Below, piece by piece: positions 44,884 through 53,519 of a stretch of 64,000 bases of DNA. The notes under the pieces are model-generated. The model saw only the letters and a list, made by a program, of their open reading frames with translations. It searched no databases and was not told the origin of the DNA. Within the stretch, counting starts at the first letter, position 1. Each line of letters starts with the position of its first letter. Origin of the DNA: Ensifer sp. LC163 (GTDB lineage: Bacteria > Pseudomonadota > Alphaproteobacteria > Rhizobiales > Rhizobiaceae). The DNA lies in the NCBI RefSeq assembly GCF_001695855.1, contig NZ_MBSS01000001.1, positions 661,644 to 725,643 of the forward strand, written 5' to 3'. Position numbers and translations under genes: made by a program.

Positions 44884-45090
44884 GCGCATGCTCCGGAAGT
44901 CCGCTCTGGCACAGACCCGCGACAACCGATCTCGATCGTCGCCAGGGCGCACGCAGGGTTCAAAACCTTAGAGCTTCAACAATGCCCTTAGATGGGGAGA
45001 TGCGGCGCTCTATTGCCCGCGTCTTAGGTGATTTGCGTGACAGATTGACGAACCAAACGGGGCAATACCGCTCCATTGCCGGCCAGCGAC

Positions 45091-46233
45091 TTAAAGATGT
45101 TTCTCGCGAAGTGCTGCTATGTGATTCCGGCACAAGAAGGATTCGGGAACATCGATCGACGGCAGGCCGGCGACCTCGTCGATGACGAAGCGCGCAAGGC
45201 GATGGGCGATGCCGAAGCTCACCTTGAAACCGCCGGTCAGTACCGACAGGTTTTCGTGATCCGGATGGCGCCCGACCATCGGCTCCCTGCCGGTCGATTT
45301 CGGCCGTATGCCGGCCCAGCGCTCAACCACCTCTGCCCCGTGCAGAGCCGGCACCAGCGCTTCGGCCCGCCCCAGCAGCTCAACAAGCAGTTCATCCGTC
45401 GATAGCGGATCGGCAAATTTGTTCTCGCTGGTACTGCCGATGGCGACATGGCCGTCGTCATGGGCGACGATATAGACGCCGTCGGTGAAGATGACGGGCA
45501 ATTGCGGATCGACGTCTGCCAGAAGCAGCGCCGCCTGGCCCTTGACCCCGGTGCCGCTCGATCCGCGGATAGGTCCGCAGAGCGTATCGATGAGCGGGAA
45601 GCTGCCGACGCCGGCGGCCAGTACGCAATGGCCGAAGGAGATTTCCGTTCCGTCGTCGAGTTCGGCTCGGCCGTGGCCCGGATAGATTGCCCGAGCGCCG
45701 GTTCCCTCGACGATCCGCACGTTCGGCGATTGCGCCAGCACCGCACGCAGGACCGCCAGCGTCTGGCGCGGGGAGAGCCGGCCGCCGAGCGTATCGAACA
45801 CCATGCCGCAGGCAGCAGCCTCCGCACCGAGCCAGCCGGACGGCGGATCGTCGCGCACATGCCAGAAGAATCGGCGGTCGCCTGCCCGCCAGTTTTGCAT
45901 CGCATCCTGCTCATGGCGAAGGGCGATCTCACGCAGATGCGGCTTGGCGAGCGGCATGATCCGCCCGCTGCGGCGGTAACCCGCCGAAAGCCCGGTTTCA
46001 GCCTCGAGCGCTGCGATCTCGCCTTCGAGCAAGACGAGGGCGTCGAACTGGAATTGTTTCTTGGCGTTCCATTTGTCCGGCATATGCGGCATCAGCGCGC
46101 CGAGTATGCCGCCGCTGGCGCCGGCACCGATGCGGCGCTCTTCGACCAGGCAAACGTCCATGCCGGTCCGCGCGGCCGTAAGAGTGGCCCAAAGCCCCAT
46201 GATGCCGCCGCCGACGATCAAAAGTTCGCTCAT
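45091..46233 (-). CDS. FAD-dependent oxidoreductase, MnmC oxidase-domain-like
   Basis: This 380-residue D-amino-acid-oxidase-type protein has FAD-binding ELLIVGGGIMGLWATLTAARTGMDVCLVEERRIGAGASGGILGALMPHMPDKWN and C-terminal ERWAGIRPKSTGREPMVGRHPDHENLSVLTGGFKVSFGIAHRLARFVID. It is divergent from mnmD with only 38 bp between starts. In E. coli the MnmD and FAD-oxidase activities are fused as MnmC, which converts cmnm5 to nm5 and mnm5 at tRNA U34. That makes this a candidate stand-alone oxidase, though a general amino-acid oxidase role cannot be ruled out. Confidence 0.85.
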   Translation of the reverse strand: MSELLIVGGGIMGLWATLTAARTGMDVCLVEERRIGAGASGGILGALMPHMPDKWNAKKQFQFDALVLLEGEIAALEAETGLSAGYRRSGRIMPLAKPHLREIALRHEQDAMQNWRAGDRRFFWHVRDDPPSGWLGAEAAACGMVFDTLGGRLSPRQTLAVLRAVLAQSPNVRIVEGTGARAIYPGHGRAELDDGTEISFGHCVLAAGVGSFPLIDTLCGPIRGSSGTGVKGQAALLLADVDPQLPVIFTDGVYIVAHDDGHVAIGSTSENKFADPLSTDELLVELLGRAEALVPALHGAEVVERWAGIRPKSTGREPMVGRHPDHENLSVLTGGFKVSFGIAHRLARFVIDEVAGLPSIDVPESFLCRNHIAALREKHL

Positions 46234-46271
46234 CGATTGACCTTCTCCGGTGGCGGGATTATCGCCATCGC

Positions 46272-46991
46272 ATGACAGGATCCGCCGCAGAACCGAACCA
46301 GCCCCCGGCCCATCAAAGCCTCGATTGGCACGAGGGCGATATGCCCTATTCCAGGGAATTTGGCGATCACTTTTATTGCCGCACCGATGGTCGGCTGGAA
46401 TGCGGGCATGTGTTTCTTGCCGGCAATGGCCTGCCCGAACGCTGGATCTCCGGCGGTGCGTTCACCATCGGCGAGCTTGGCTTTGGCACCGGCCTCAACT
46501 TCTGCGAAACCTGGCGGCAATGGAAAGCCACGGTTGCCGAAAGCGGCACACTGCATTTCGTCAGTTTCGAGCGATTTCCCATGCAGGCGGAGGAGATCTC
46601 CCGTGCCCTGTCGCACTGGCCCGAGATCGACGCCGAACGGCTGGCCCTTGTCGAGCACTGGCCCGCGACAAACGACGGCAGGATCGAGATCGATTTTGGC
46701 GACGGCGTTCGCCTGAGCGTCGTCTGCGGCCCCGCACTCGATGGCCTTGGCGAGGCCGCAGAACGCTTCGATGCCTGGTTCCTCGATGGTTTCGCGCCAT
46801 CACGCAATCCCGACATGTGGTCGGAGGAACTGATGCGGCTGGTGTTCGACAGGACAGCGCCCGACGGCAGCTTCGCCACCTATGCCGCGGCCGGCTTTGT
46901 TCGCCGCAATCTGCAAGCCGCCGGCTTTATCGTCGAGAAGCGCAAGGGCTTCGCCGGAAAACGCGAAATGCTGCGCGGCGACAAACGCTGA
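46272..46991 (+). CDS. mnmD: tRNA wobble-uridine methyltransferase MnmD
   Basis: This 239-residue protein matches the N-terminal methyltransferase half of MnmC. It shows LDWHEGDMPYSREFGDHFYCRTDGRLECGHVFLAGNGLPERW, the SAM-binding FTIGELGFGTGLNFCETWRQWK, LHFVSFERFPM and DAWFLDGFAPSRNPDMWSEELM, the conserved FLDGFAP-NP-MW core. It methylates nm5(s2)U34 of certain tRNAs to mnm5(s2)U. It is a stand-alone enzyme here, with an FAD oxidase gene running in the opposite direction. Confidence 0.93.
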   Translation: MTGSAAEPNQPPAHQSLDWHEGDMPYSREFGDHFYCRTDGRLECGHVFLAGNGLPERWISGGAFTIGELGFGTGLNFCETWRQWKATVAESGTLHFVSFERFPMQAEEISRALSHWPEIDAERLALVEHWPATNDGRIEIDFGDGVRLSVVCGPALDGLGEAAERFDAWFLDGFAPSRNPDMWSEELMRLVFDRTAPDGSFATYAAAGFVRRNLQAAGFIVEKRKGFAGKREMLRGDKR

Positions 46992-47126
46992 ACGAGGCAA
47001 ACGCCTGGTCGCCACCGCCGTTTTGATGGCCTTTACTCCACCAGAGAACTGAACTGTCGCAAATGGCGGGGGCATCGCCGCGAAAAATCTGCGACAGAAA
47101 TCCATCGGCAACGCGGTGGGTTTCTC

Positions 47127-48713
47127 ATGAACGACGATCAGTTTCCGGATACTGCTACAGGCGAAACGTCCTCATCCCCGCTCGAGCGGCGACGCAGGCC
47201 CAGCGGCCGCGGTGGCGAGCGCACACGAAAATCCTCAGGCGGTAAGTATCTCAATCTCGTCAACACCCAGAGCAGGTCTTCGGTGCTCTCCGACGATGCG
47301 CTCGAAGCGATCCACGAGGCGTCGCTGACGATCCTTGAGGAAATCGGCATGGACATCATCCTGCCGGAGGCGCGCGAGCGCATGAAGGCAGCAGGCGCCG
47401 ATGTCACGCCCGGTACCGACCGCGTCCGCTTCGATCGCGGCCTGATCATGGACATGATCGCGTCGGTGCCCCCCTCCTTCACCATGCATGCGCGCAACCC
47501 GGCCCGCAATGTCGCGATCGGTGGCAACAACCTCGTCTTTGCCCAGGTCGCCAGTGCGCCGTTCGTGGCCGACCGCGAAGGCGGCAGGCGTACCGGCAAC
47601 CACGAGGATTTCCGCAAGCTGGTAAAGCTTGCCCAGTCCTACGACATCATCCACACGACCGGCGGCTATCCTGTCGAGCCCGTGGATTTACACGCCTCGG
47701 TGCGCCACCTCGACTGCCTATCCGACATGGTGAAGCTCACCGACAAGGTCTTCCACGTCTATTCGCTCGGCCGCCAGCGCAACACCGACGGCATCGAGAT
47801 CGCCCGCATCGGCCGCGGCATATCCATGGAGCAGCTGGAGCGCGAGCCTTCACTGTTCACGATCATCAACACTTCCTCGCCGCTGCGCCTCGACGGGCCG
47901 ATGCTGCAAGGCATCATCGAAATGTCGTCGCGCAATCAGGTGGTGGTGATCACGCCCTTCACGCTTGCAGGCGCCATGGCGCCGGTGACGATCGCCGGAG
48001 CCCTGGTGCAGCAGAATGCCGAGGCGCTGTGCGGCATCGCCTTCACCCAGATGGTGCGACGCGGGGCGCCGGTGATGTATGGCGGCTTCACCTCGAATGT
48101 CGACATGAAGACGGGCGCGCCCGCCTTCGGCACGCCGGAATACATGAAGGCGGTGATCGCCGGCGGCCAGCTCGCCCGCCGCTACAACATCCCCTACCGG
48201 ACCTCGAACACCAATGCCGCCAACACGCTCGACGCCCAGGCCGCCTACGAGTCCGCGCTGTCGCTCTGGGCCCTGACGCAGGGCGGTGGCAATTTCATCA
48301 TGCATGCGGCCGGTTGGACCGAGGGCGGACTGACGGCCTCCTTCGAGAAGTTCATCCTCGACGTCGACATGCTGCAGATGGTGGCGGAGTTCCTGACGCC
48401 GCTTGACGTCAGCGACGACGCGCTCGGGCTCGACGCAGTGCGCGACGTCGGCCCCGGTGGACATTACTTCGGCACGCTGCACACGCTGCAACGCTATGAG
48501 ACAGCGTTCTACTCGCCGATCCTGTCCGACTGGCGCAATTTCGAGACCTGGACGGAAGCCGGGCGGCCGACGACCTATGACCACGCGAACCGGGTTTTCA
48601 AGCAGAAGCTCAACGAATACGAACGGCCGCCGCTGGATCCGGCGATCGAAGATGAGCTCGACGCCTTCGTTGCAAAACGCAAGGAGGAAGGCGGCGTCCC
48701 GACAGACTTCTGA
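47127..48713 (+). CDS. MttB-family methyltransferase lacking pyrrolysine
   Basis: This 528-residue protein is of the trimethylamine methyltransferase (MttB, COG5598) superfamily: LSDDALEAIHEASLTILEEIGMDIILPEARERMKAAGA near residue 55, then GGYPVEPVDLHASVRHLDCL and GFTSNVDMKTGAPAFGTPEYMKAVIAGGQLARRYNIPYRTSNTNAANTLDAQAAYESALSLW. Archaeal MttB uses an in-frame amber codon read as pyrrolysine. None is present, which places it with the non-Pyl homologues, some of which demethylate glycine betaine or related quaternary amines. The N-terminal ~40 residues are basic and low complexity. Choline uptake genes exist in this window, but no corrinoid protein lies beside this gene. Confidence 0.88.
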   Translation: MNDDQFPDTATGETSSSPLERRRRPSGRGGERTRKSSGGKYLNLVNTQSRSSVLSDDALEAIHEASLTILEEIGMDIILPEARERMKAAGADVTPGTDRVRFDRGLIMDMIASVPPSFTMHARNPARNVAIGGNNLVFAQVASAPFVADREGGRRTGNHEDFRKLVKLAQSYDIIHTTGGYPVEPVDLHASVRHLDCLSDMVKLTDKVFHVYSLGRQRNTDGIEIARIGRGISMEQLEREPSLFTIINTSSPLRLDGPMLQGIIEMSSRNQVVVITPFTLAGAMAPVTIAGALVQQNAEALCGIAFTQMVRRGAPVMYGGFTSNVDMKTGAPAFGTPEYMKAVIAGGQLARRYNIPYRTSNTNAANTLDAQAAYESALSLWALTQGGGNFIMHAAGWTEGGLTASFEKFILDVDMLQMVAEFLTPLDVSDDALGLDAVRDVGPGGHYFGTLHTLQRYETAFYSPILSDWRNFETWTEAGRPTTYDHANRVFKQKLNEYERPPLDPAIEDELDAFVAKRKEEGGVPTDF

Positions 48714-48732
48714 GGGAACGCGGCATACGTCT

Positions 48733-48804
48733 GAGAGCGTTTCCGGTCTCTACTTTACGCGTTTCCTGACGGGAAACCGCTACGCACATTCCCTGGAAAA
48801 GCTT
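48733..48804. repeat. Dispersed palindromic unit (inverted copy of the 53424 element)
   Basis: Read on the minus strand the block runs AGCTTTTCCAGGGAATG, TGCGTAGCGGTTTCCCGTC, AGGAAACGCGTAAAGTAGAGA, closely following the element at 53424-53488 read on the plus strand. It contains the inverted halves GTTTCC / GGAAAC. It fills the gap between two convergent genes. Confidence 0.65.
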
Positions 48805-49253
48805 CAGGGATAGACGGCCGAGCGCGCGGTGGCGATCAGTTGCTCGATCGGCACCGTGACGCAATTGCGATCGATCTCGGCAACCGTCTTCTGCTTCACA
48901 TTGGCAGAAAGCAGCTTGCGCAAATCTCCGAGCGTCCGTGGAGCCGCGCAGATCACCAGGCTGTCGAAGGCGTTGTCGCTCAGATAGGCTTCGAGCTTGC
49001 TGGCTACATCGACAGCGAAGCGGTGTTTTTCCTCGCGCACCGGATCACTGCTGTACTCCATCACTGAACGTCCATGACCGACGGACGAATGGCTGCGCCC
49101 CGGCTTGTCGGCCATGATATCCTGGGCGCGTTTAGGGTCGGTATGGATGACCTCCTCCTCCGGGTGCTGACGTTCGTCTTTCCGCAGGTTGACGCCCTTG
49201 ACGAAGCGCGCCGTATTGCCATCCGCGGCCAGTATCCAAGTCCGGTTTTGCAC
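48804..49253 (-). CDS. Host attachment family protein
   Basis: This 149-residue protein starts at GTG 49253 with GGGAG seven bases away. It shows TWILAADGNTARFVKGVNLRKDERQHPEEEVIHTDPKRAQDIMADKPGRSHSSVGHGRSVMEYSSDPVREEKHRFAVDVASKLEAYL and LVICAAPRTLGDLRKLLSANVKQKTVAEIDRN. This is the pattern of the family annotated as required for attachment to host cells (PF10116 type), structurally related to eRF1/AERF-like folds. No signal peptide is present, so a direct adhesin role is unlikely. It is flanked by the dispersed repeat at its 3' end. Confidence 0.85.
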   Translation of the reverse strand: MQNRTWILAADGNTARFVKGVNLRKDERQHPEEEVIHTDPKRAQDIMADKPGRSHSSVGHGRSVMEYSSDPVREEKHRFAVDVASKLEAYLSDNAFDSLVICAAPRTLGDLRKLLSANVKQKTVAEIDRNCVTVPIEQLIATARSAVYP

Positions 49254-49379
49254 GATTGTCTCCCATGAAATGATGTTGCTCGTGGGCAGGCCAGAATAAG
49301 CCTTTAATAGAAACGGATGAAGGCCCATCTGGTTCCATGGCTTGCTCGATTGGGGACTTTTATCGTGTGCTCGCGGGCC

Positions 49380-50054
49380 TCACATGCGCGAGAGATAGGC
49401 ATCGAAGCTGCGGGTGGGCGACGGCTGGAAATGCTCGCGCTCAAGCTTCATCTCCCTGATGCGATCCACCCGAAAATCGCGAAAATCCTGGCGCAGCTCG
49501 CACCAGGTGGTCAGCAGCCAGTGATGGCCGAAGACACTGAGGCCAAGCGGCCAGACGGTGCGCTCGGAACTCTGGTCGGCAAGGCTTTCATAGGCCAGGC
49601 GCACCTTGCGCTCCTCTGCGATCGCCCGGCGCAACTCACCGAGCATCGGCGGCGGCTTGGGCTGCAGCGCCGAGCGGAAGGCGCGGATCGGGGCGCTGCG
49701 CAATCGCGCCACGTGCTCGGGCGGAAGGCCGTGTTCGATCTTTTCCATGGCCTCGCGCGCGGCTTGCGCCAGTCGGTGGTCACCGAGCATCTGCACTGCC
49801 CTCGCACCGAAGGCCAGCGCCTCGAGCTGCTCGAAGGTAAAGGTCAGTGGCGGCGCGTCGAAACGCTCGCGCAGGAGGTATCCGACACCGCGCTCGCCGT
49901 CGATCGGCGCGCCTGAAGCCATCAGATGCTCCATGTCGCGATAGATCGTCCGCCGCGCGACTTCCATCTTGTCGGCGATTTCCTGCGCCGTCATCGCCCG
50001 GCCGGTGGCCCGCATGAGCTGGATGATTCGAAACAGCCGGTCGGCGGGTCTCAT
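49380..50054 (-). CDS. YafY-type HTH/WYL transcriptional regulator
   Basis: This 224-residue protein has an N-terminal DeoR-like helix-turn-helix (RLFRIIQLMRATGRAMTAQEIADKMEVARRTIYRDMEHLMASGAPIDGERGVGYLL, residues 5-60) and a WYL-like ligand-binding domain (AYESLADQSSERTVWPLGLSVFGHHWLLTTWCELRQDFRDFRVDRI, residues ~160-205). It is divergent from the ABM and AlkC-like genes, which it may regulate. WYL regulators often respond to nucleic acid fragments or DNA damage, which fits the glycosylase-like neighbour. Confidence 0.9.
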   Translation of the reverse strand: MRPADRLFRIIQLMRATGRAMTAQEIADKMEVARRTIYRDMEHLMASGAPIDGERGVGYLLRERFDAPPLTFTFEQLEALAFGARAVQMLGDHRLAQAAREAMEKIEHGLPPEHVARLRSAPIRAFRSALQPKPPPMLGELRRAIAEERKVRLAYESLADQSSERTVWPLGLSVFGHHWLLTTWCELRQDFRDFRVDRIREMKLEREHFQPSPTRSFDAYLSRM

Positions 50055-50150
50055 TCGCGGGTTCCTGTCGTGTGTCCATGTGAGGTTATGGCCATAAGGC
50101 TGTCAGTTGACCTGTGATTAAGTCAAGCGGCAATCAACATGGAGCATGAC

Positions 50151-50450
50151 ATGACCGCCAAAAGCATCCTCGAACTCGCCGTCTGCATCGTTGCGGACAG
50201 GCCGGCGGCCGCAGCCGCGCGCCAACAGGCGATGCAGGCCGTTTCCCACTATCCCGGCTTCATTTCCTGGCGTGCCGTCGGCTCGTGCGAAAACCCCGGC
50301 ATGCTCGCGGATCTGGTCGAGTGGGAAACGCTTGATGACGCCAAATCGGCAGGCGAGCGCGTGCGCCGCGACCCGGATTTCGCCCCTTACATGGCGGCAA
50401 TCAGCGCGGTAATGCTGATGCAGCATTTTGCCGTCGAGCAACAGATCTGA
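50151..50450 (+). CDS. Antibiotic biosynthesis monooxygenase (ABM) domain protein
   Basis: This 99-residue protein resembles a dimeric alpha/beta-barrel ABM domain: LELAVCIVADRPAAAAARQQAMQAVSHYPGFISWRAVGSCENPGMLADLVEWETLDDAKSAGERVRRDPDFAPYMAAI. GGAG at 50141 supports ATG 50151 over 50139. It starts about 100 bp from the divergent WYL regulator and is followed after 19 bp by the AlkC-like gene, so the pair is probably an operon. The enzymatic substrate is unknown; many such proteins are small oxygenases or simply binding proteins. Confidence 0.78.
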   Translation: MTAKSILELAVCIVADRPAAAAARQQAMQAVSHYPGFISWRAVGSCENPGMLADLVEWETLDDAKSAGERVRRDPDFAPYMAAISAVMLMQHFAVEQQI

Positions 50451-50469
50451 GCCGGGAGAATACCGAGAG

Positions 50470-51573
50470 ATGGCGGAGCCACTGAAAAACCTGCTGCATC
50501 CAGGCGTCGTCACCGCCATCGCCGGCCGCCTGAGCGCGGCCCGCCCGACATTCGATCGCGGAAGGTTCGAAGCGCTTGCCGGCGACAATCTCGAGGGGCT
50601 GGAACTGATGCAGCGATCGCTGCAGATCCGCGATGCGCTCATCGAAACCCTGCCGCAGTCCTTCCCGCAAGCTGCGGCAGCACTTGGCGGCTGCCTGCCC
50701 TTGGATGACCGACCCGGCCTCAGCGGTTGGGCCCTGTTGCCCGTCAGTCAATATGTCGCCGCGCGCGGGCTTGGTGATTTCGAGCTCTCGCTGTCGCTGC
50801 TGCGCGCTTTGACGCCGCACTTCACCGCCGAGTTCGGCATCCGCGTCTTCATCGACCAGGACCAGGAGCGGGCGCTGACGATCATCGGCTCCTGGGCCAC
50901 CGACGCCAATCACCATGTCAGGCGTCTGGCAAGCGAAGGCACGCGCCCGCGCCTGCCCTGGGCGATGCGGCTGCCGAAGCTCATCCGCGATCCCCAGCCG
51001 ATCCTGCCGATCCTGACGGCCCTCCTGGACGATCCCGAGGACTATGTGCGTCGCTCGGTCGCCAACAGCCTCAACGACATCGCCAAGGATCACCCCGATC
51101 TGGTGGCAGGCTTCGTGGCCACGCACATGGCAGGCGCCTCACCGGAACGGCGGCAATTGCTGCGCCACGCGTCGCGAACCCTTCTGAAGCAGGGCCATAA
51201 GGCAGCCCTTTCGAACTTCGGCTTTGCGGTGCCCTCCGGCATCGACGCTGCCTTCTCGCTCGACCGGTCGGAGATCGCGCTCGGGGAAAGCCTCATGTTC
51301 AAGCTCGCGGTCAGGCACACCGCAAAGACGGCCCAGAAGATCATGATCGACTATGCCGTGCACCATCGCAAAGCCAATGGCACGACCTCGCCCAAGGTGT
51401 TCAAATGGACATCGGCGACGCTGGAGCCGGGCGCGACGATCGAGATCGAGAAGCGTCACGCCATCCGGCCGATTACAACCCGCCGTTACTATCCCGGCGC
51501 CCATCGCGTGGTGATCCTCGTCAACGGCCAGGAGGCTGCCGACGCCGATTTCGAGCTGTCGGTGGACGAATAG
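50470..51573 (+). CDS. AlkC-like DNA alkylation repair protein with C-terminal Ig-like domain
   Basis: This 367-residue protein has HEAT-like helical repeats over the first ~250 residues (LSLSLLRALTPHFTAEFGIRVFIDQDQERALTIIGSWATDANHHVRRLASEGTRPRLPWAMRLPKLIRDPQPILPILTALLDDPEDYVRRSVANSLNDIAKDHPDLV). WATDANHHVRRLASEGTRPRLPW is the conserved AlkC/AlkD-family active-site stretch. The last ~110 residues (AALSNFGFAVPSGIDAAFSLDRSEIALGESLMFKLAV) form a beta-rich Ig-like domain, as in the AlkC subgroup carrying one. The family excises positively charged alkylated bases such as 3-methylcytosine or 3-methyladenine. It follows the ABM gene by 19 bp. Confidence 0.85.
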   Translation: MAEPLKNLLHPGVVTAIAGRLSAARPTFDRGRFEALAGDNLEGLELMQRSLQIRDALIETLPQSFPQAAAALGGCLPLDDRPGLSGWALLPVSQYVAARGLGDFELSLSLLRALTPHFTAEFGIRVFIDQDQERALTIIGSWATDANHHVRRLASEGTRPRLPWAMRLPKLIRDPQPILPILTALLDDPEDYVRRSVANSLNDIAKDHPDLVAGFVATHMAGASPERRQLLRHASRTLLKQGHKAALSNFGFAVPSGIDAAFSLDRSEIALGESLMFKLAVRHTAKTAQKIMIDYAVHHRKANGTTSPKVFKWTSATLEPGATIEIEKRHAIRPITTRRYYPGAHRVVILVNGQEAADADFELSVDE

Positions 51574-51811
51574 CGCCCACCTCATTTCGCACCTGCGAAA
51601 AGATGCACCTTGACTTTTGAGGCCAAAACGACGACATGGTCGCAGCGTCACCTTCAGGCCGCCGCGTGAGCGCGCCCTCGGCAACACAGAAAGCCGTGAA
51701 GAAGGAAAAGCGCACCCATACGCCGTAACCGGCGACAGCACAGGCGCTTGACGACTTTTTTCTTAACCCACAAGTTCCCAATTCACGCGGGGTTCTTGAC
51801 GCCGAACGACA

Positions 51812-51836
51812 CCGGAACAGCAGACTGCGGTTCCGG
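51812..51836 (+). promoter_or_regulatory. Leader hairpin upstream of the DEAD-box helicase gene
   Basis: CCGGAAC (51812-51818) and GTTCCGG (51830-51836) form a 7-bp stem with an 11-base loop, ending 29 bp before the helicase ATG. The 292-bp gap before the helicase otherwise holds no supported gene and probably contains its promoter and a long leader, a place where such helicases are often self- or cold-regulated. Confidence 0.4.
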
Positions 51837-51865
51837 CGAATGCGTTTGGCGCCCCCAAAAGGTAT

Positions 51866-53416
51866 ATGCATTTGTCCACCTTTAAAGATCTTGGTCTTTC
51901 CGAACACATTCTGGAAACCCTGTCCGCCAACGGCTTCGAAAAGCCGACGCCGATCCAGGCACAGGCCATTCCGCTGGTGTTGAAGGGCAACGACCTCATC
52001 GGTCTCGCCCAGACCGGAACCGGCAAGACGGCCGCCTTCGGCCTGCCGATGATCGAAAAGCTCGTTGCCGACGGCAAGCGCCCCGACCCGCGCAACATCC
52101 GCGCCCTGGTGCTGGCGCCGACCCGCGAACTGGTCAACCAGATCGCTGCCAACCTCAAGCTGTTCGTCAAGAAGTCCCCGCTGAAGATCGGCGTTGTCGT
52201 CGGCGGCGTCTCGATCAACAAGCAGACCGAGCAGCTCGCCCGCGGTGTCGACATCCTCGTCGCAACGCCCGGCCGCCTGCTCGACCTGATCAACCGCAAG
52301 GCCGTGACGCTGACGCAAGGGCGCTACCTCGTGCTTGACGAGGCCGACCAGATGCTCGACCTCGGCTTCATCCACGACCTGCGCAAGATCTCCAAGCTGG
52401 TGCCGAAGAACCGCCAGACGCTGCTGTTCTCGGCCACGATGCCGAAGCAGATCGCCGAACTCGCCGGCGAATATCTGACCGACCCGGTCAAGGTTCAAGT
52501 GACGCCTCCGGGCAAGGCCGCCGACAAGGTCGAACAGTATGTTCACTTCGTTCCCGGCAAGGACCTGAAGACGACCATCCTCAAGAAGACCCTGACCGAC
52601 AATCCGGATGGCCTGTCGCTGATCTTCAGCCGCACCAAGCATGGCGCCGAGAAGCTGATGAAGCATCTCGACCACGTCGGCTTCAAAGCCGCCTCGATCC
52701 ACGGCAACAAGAGCCAGGGCCAGCGCGAACGCGCGCTGAAGGCCTTCCGTGACGGTGAGATCCGTGTGCTCGTGGCAACCGACGTGGCTGCCCGCGGCAT
52801 CGACATCCCCGGCGTCACCCACGTCTACAACTACGACCTGCCGGAAGTTCCTGATGCCTATGTTCACCGCATCGGCCGTACCGCCCGTGCCGGCCGTGAC
52901 GGCATCGCGATCGCCTTCTGCGCCCCTGACGAAATCCGCCTGCTGCGCGACATCGAGAAGCTGATGGGCATCAACATCGCTGTTGCCAGCGGCGAAGCGC
53001 CTGCCGACCAGGCCCGTCCGTCCAAGGGACGCGGCGGTCGCGGCGGCAATGGCAACGGCCAGCACCGCGGCAATGGCGGTGGCGGTCAGCGCCAGGACGC
53101 CCGTCCGCGCCGCGAGCGCCCGGCCCGCCAGTCGGCACTCGCCCCGAGCAGCTTTGCCGGCGACGACCTTCTGCGCGACGACCGTCCGCAGAAGGCGGAA
53201 CACCGTGGCCAGCGCCCAGCCGGCCAGGGTCATGCCGACGGCCGCTCGGAAGGCAACCGCAACCACGAAGCCAAGAAGCACCACGGTCGCCCCGGCCAGA
53301 AGCAGGGCGAATGGCGCAACCGCGGTCCGCGGCCTGAGGGCCAGGGCGGCGAACGCCGCGAAGGTGGCCAGGGCGGCATGCGTCGCGGCGGCGGCAATCG
53401 CGGCCAGCAGGGCTGA
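51866..53416 (+). CDS. DEAD-box RNA helicase (RhlE-like)
   Basis: This 516-residue helicase has the Q motif FEKPTPIQAQAIP, motif I AQTGTGKT at residues 48-55, PTRELVNQ, motif II DEAD at 158-161, SAT in FSATMP, and motif VI HRIGRTARAG. The last ~130 residues form a basic, glycine- and arginine-rich RNA-binding tail (RGGRGGNGNGQHRGNGGGG). The order and tail fit RhlE-type helicases, which act in ribosome assembly and mRNA turnover, especially in the cold. It is transcribed alone, with a leader hairpin upstream and a strong terminator downstream. Confidence 0.95.
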   Translation: MHLSTFKDLGLSEHILETLSANGFEKPTPIQAQAIPLVLKGNDLIGLAQTGTGKTAAFGLPMIEKLVADGKRPDPRNIRALVLAPTRELVNQIAANLKLFVKKSPLKIGVVVGGVSINKQTEQLARGVDILVATPGRLLDLINRKAVTLTQGRYLVLDEADQMLDLGFIHDLRKISKLVPKNRQTLLFSATMPKQIAELAGEYLTDPVKVQVTPPGKAADKVEQYVHFVPGKDLKTTILKKTLTDNPDGLSLIFSRTKHGAEKLMKHLDHVGFKAASIHGNKSQGQRERALKAFRDGEIRVLVATDVAARGIDIPGVTHVYNYDLPEVPDAYVHRIGRTARAGRDGIAIAFCAPDEIRLLRDIEKLMGINIAVASGEAPADQARPSKGRGGRGGNGNGQHRGNGGGGQRQDARPRRERPARQSALAPSSFAGDDLLRDDRPQKAEHRGQRPAGQGHADGRSEGNRNHEAKKHHGRPGQKQGEWRNRGPRPEGQGGERREGGQGGMRRGGGNRGQQG

Positions 53417-53423
53417 TCTGCAC

Positions 53424-53488
53424 GAGCATTTCCAGGAAAGGCGCGAAGCGGTTTTCCGTCCGGAAATGCGTAAAAACAAAGAGATAAG
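53424..53488. repeat. Dispersed palindromic unit after the helicase gene
   Basis: The block GAGCATTTCCAGGAAAGG, CGCGAAGCGGTTTTCCGTC, CGGAAATGCGTAAAAACAAAGAGATAAG contains nested dyads (GCATTTCC / GGAAATGC). It matches the inverse of the element at 48733-48804. It sits between the helicase stop and its terminator. Confidence 0.7.
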
Positions 53489-53489
53489 A

Positions 53490-53519
53490 ACGGCGGGTCG
53501 CTTCGGCCCGCCGTTTTTT
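53490..53519 (+). terminator. Terminator of the helicase gene
   Basis: ACGGCGGG (53490-53497) pairs with CCCGCCGT (53507-53514), followed by a run of six T residues. It overlaps by a few bases the stop region of the convergent EamA gene. Confidence 0.9.

Noticed and set aside
44982..45185. 67-codon plus-strand frame before the FAD oxidase end
   Set aside because: It overlaps the 3' end of the oxidase gene antisense and ends in an arginine-rich stretch typical of shadow frames.
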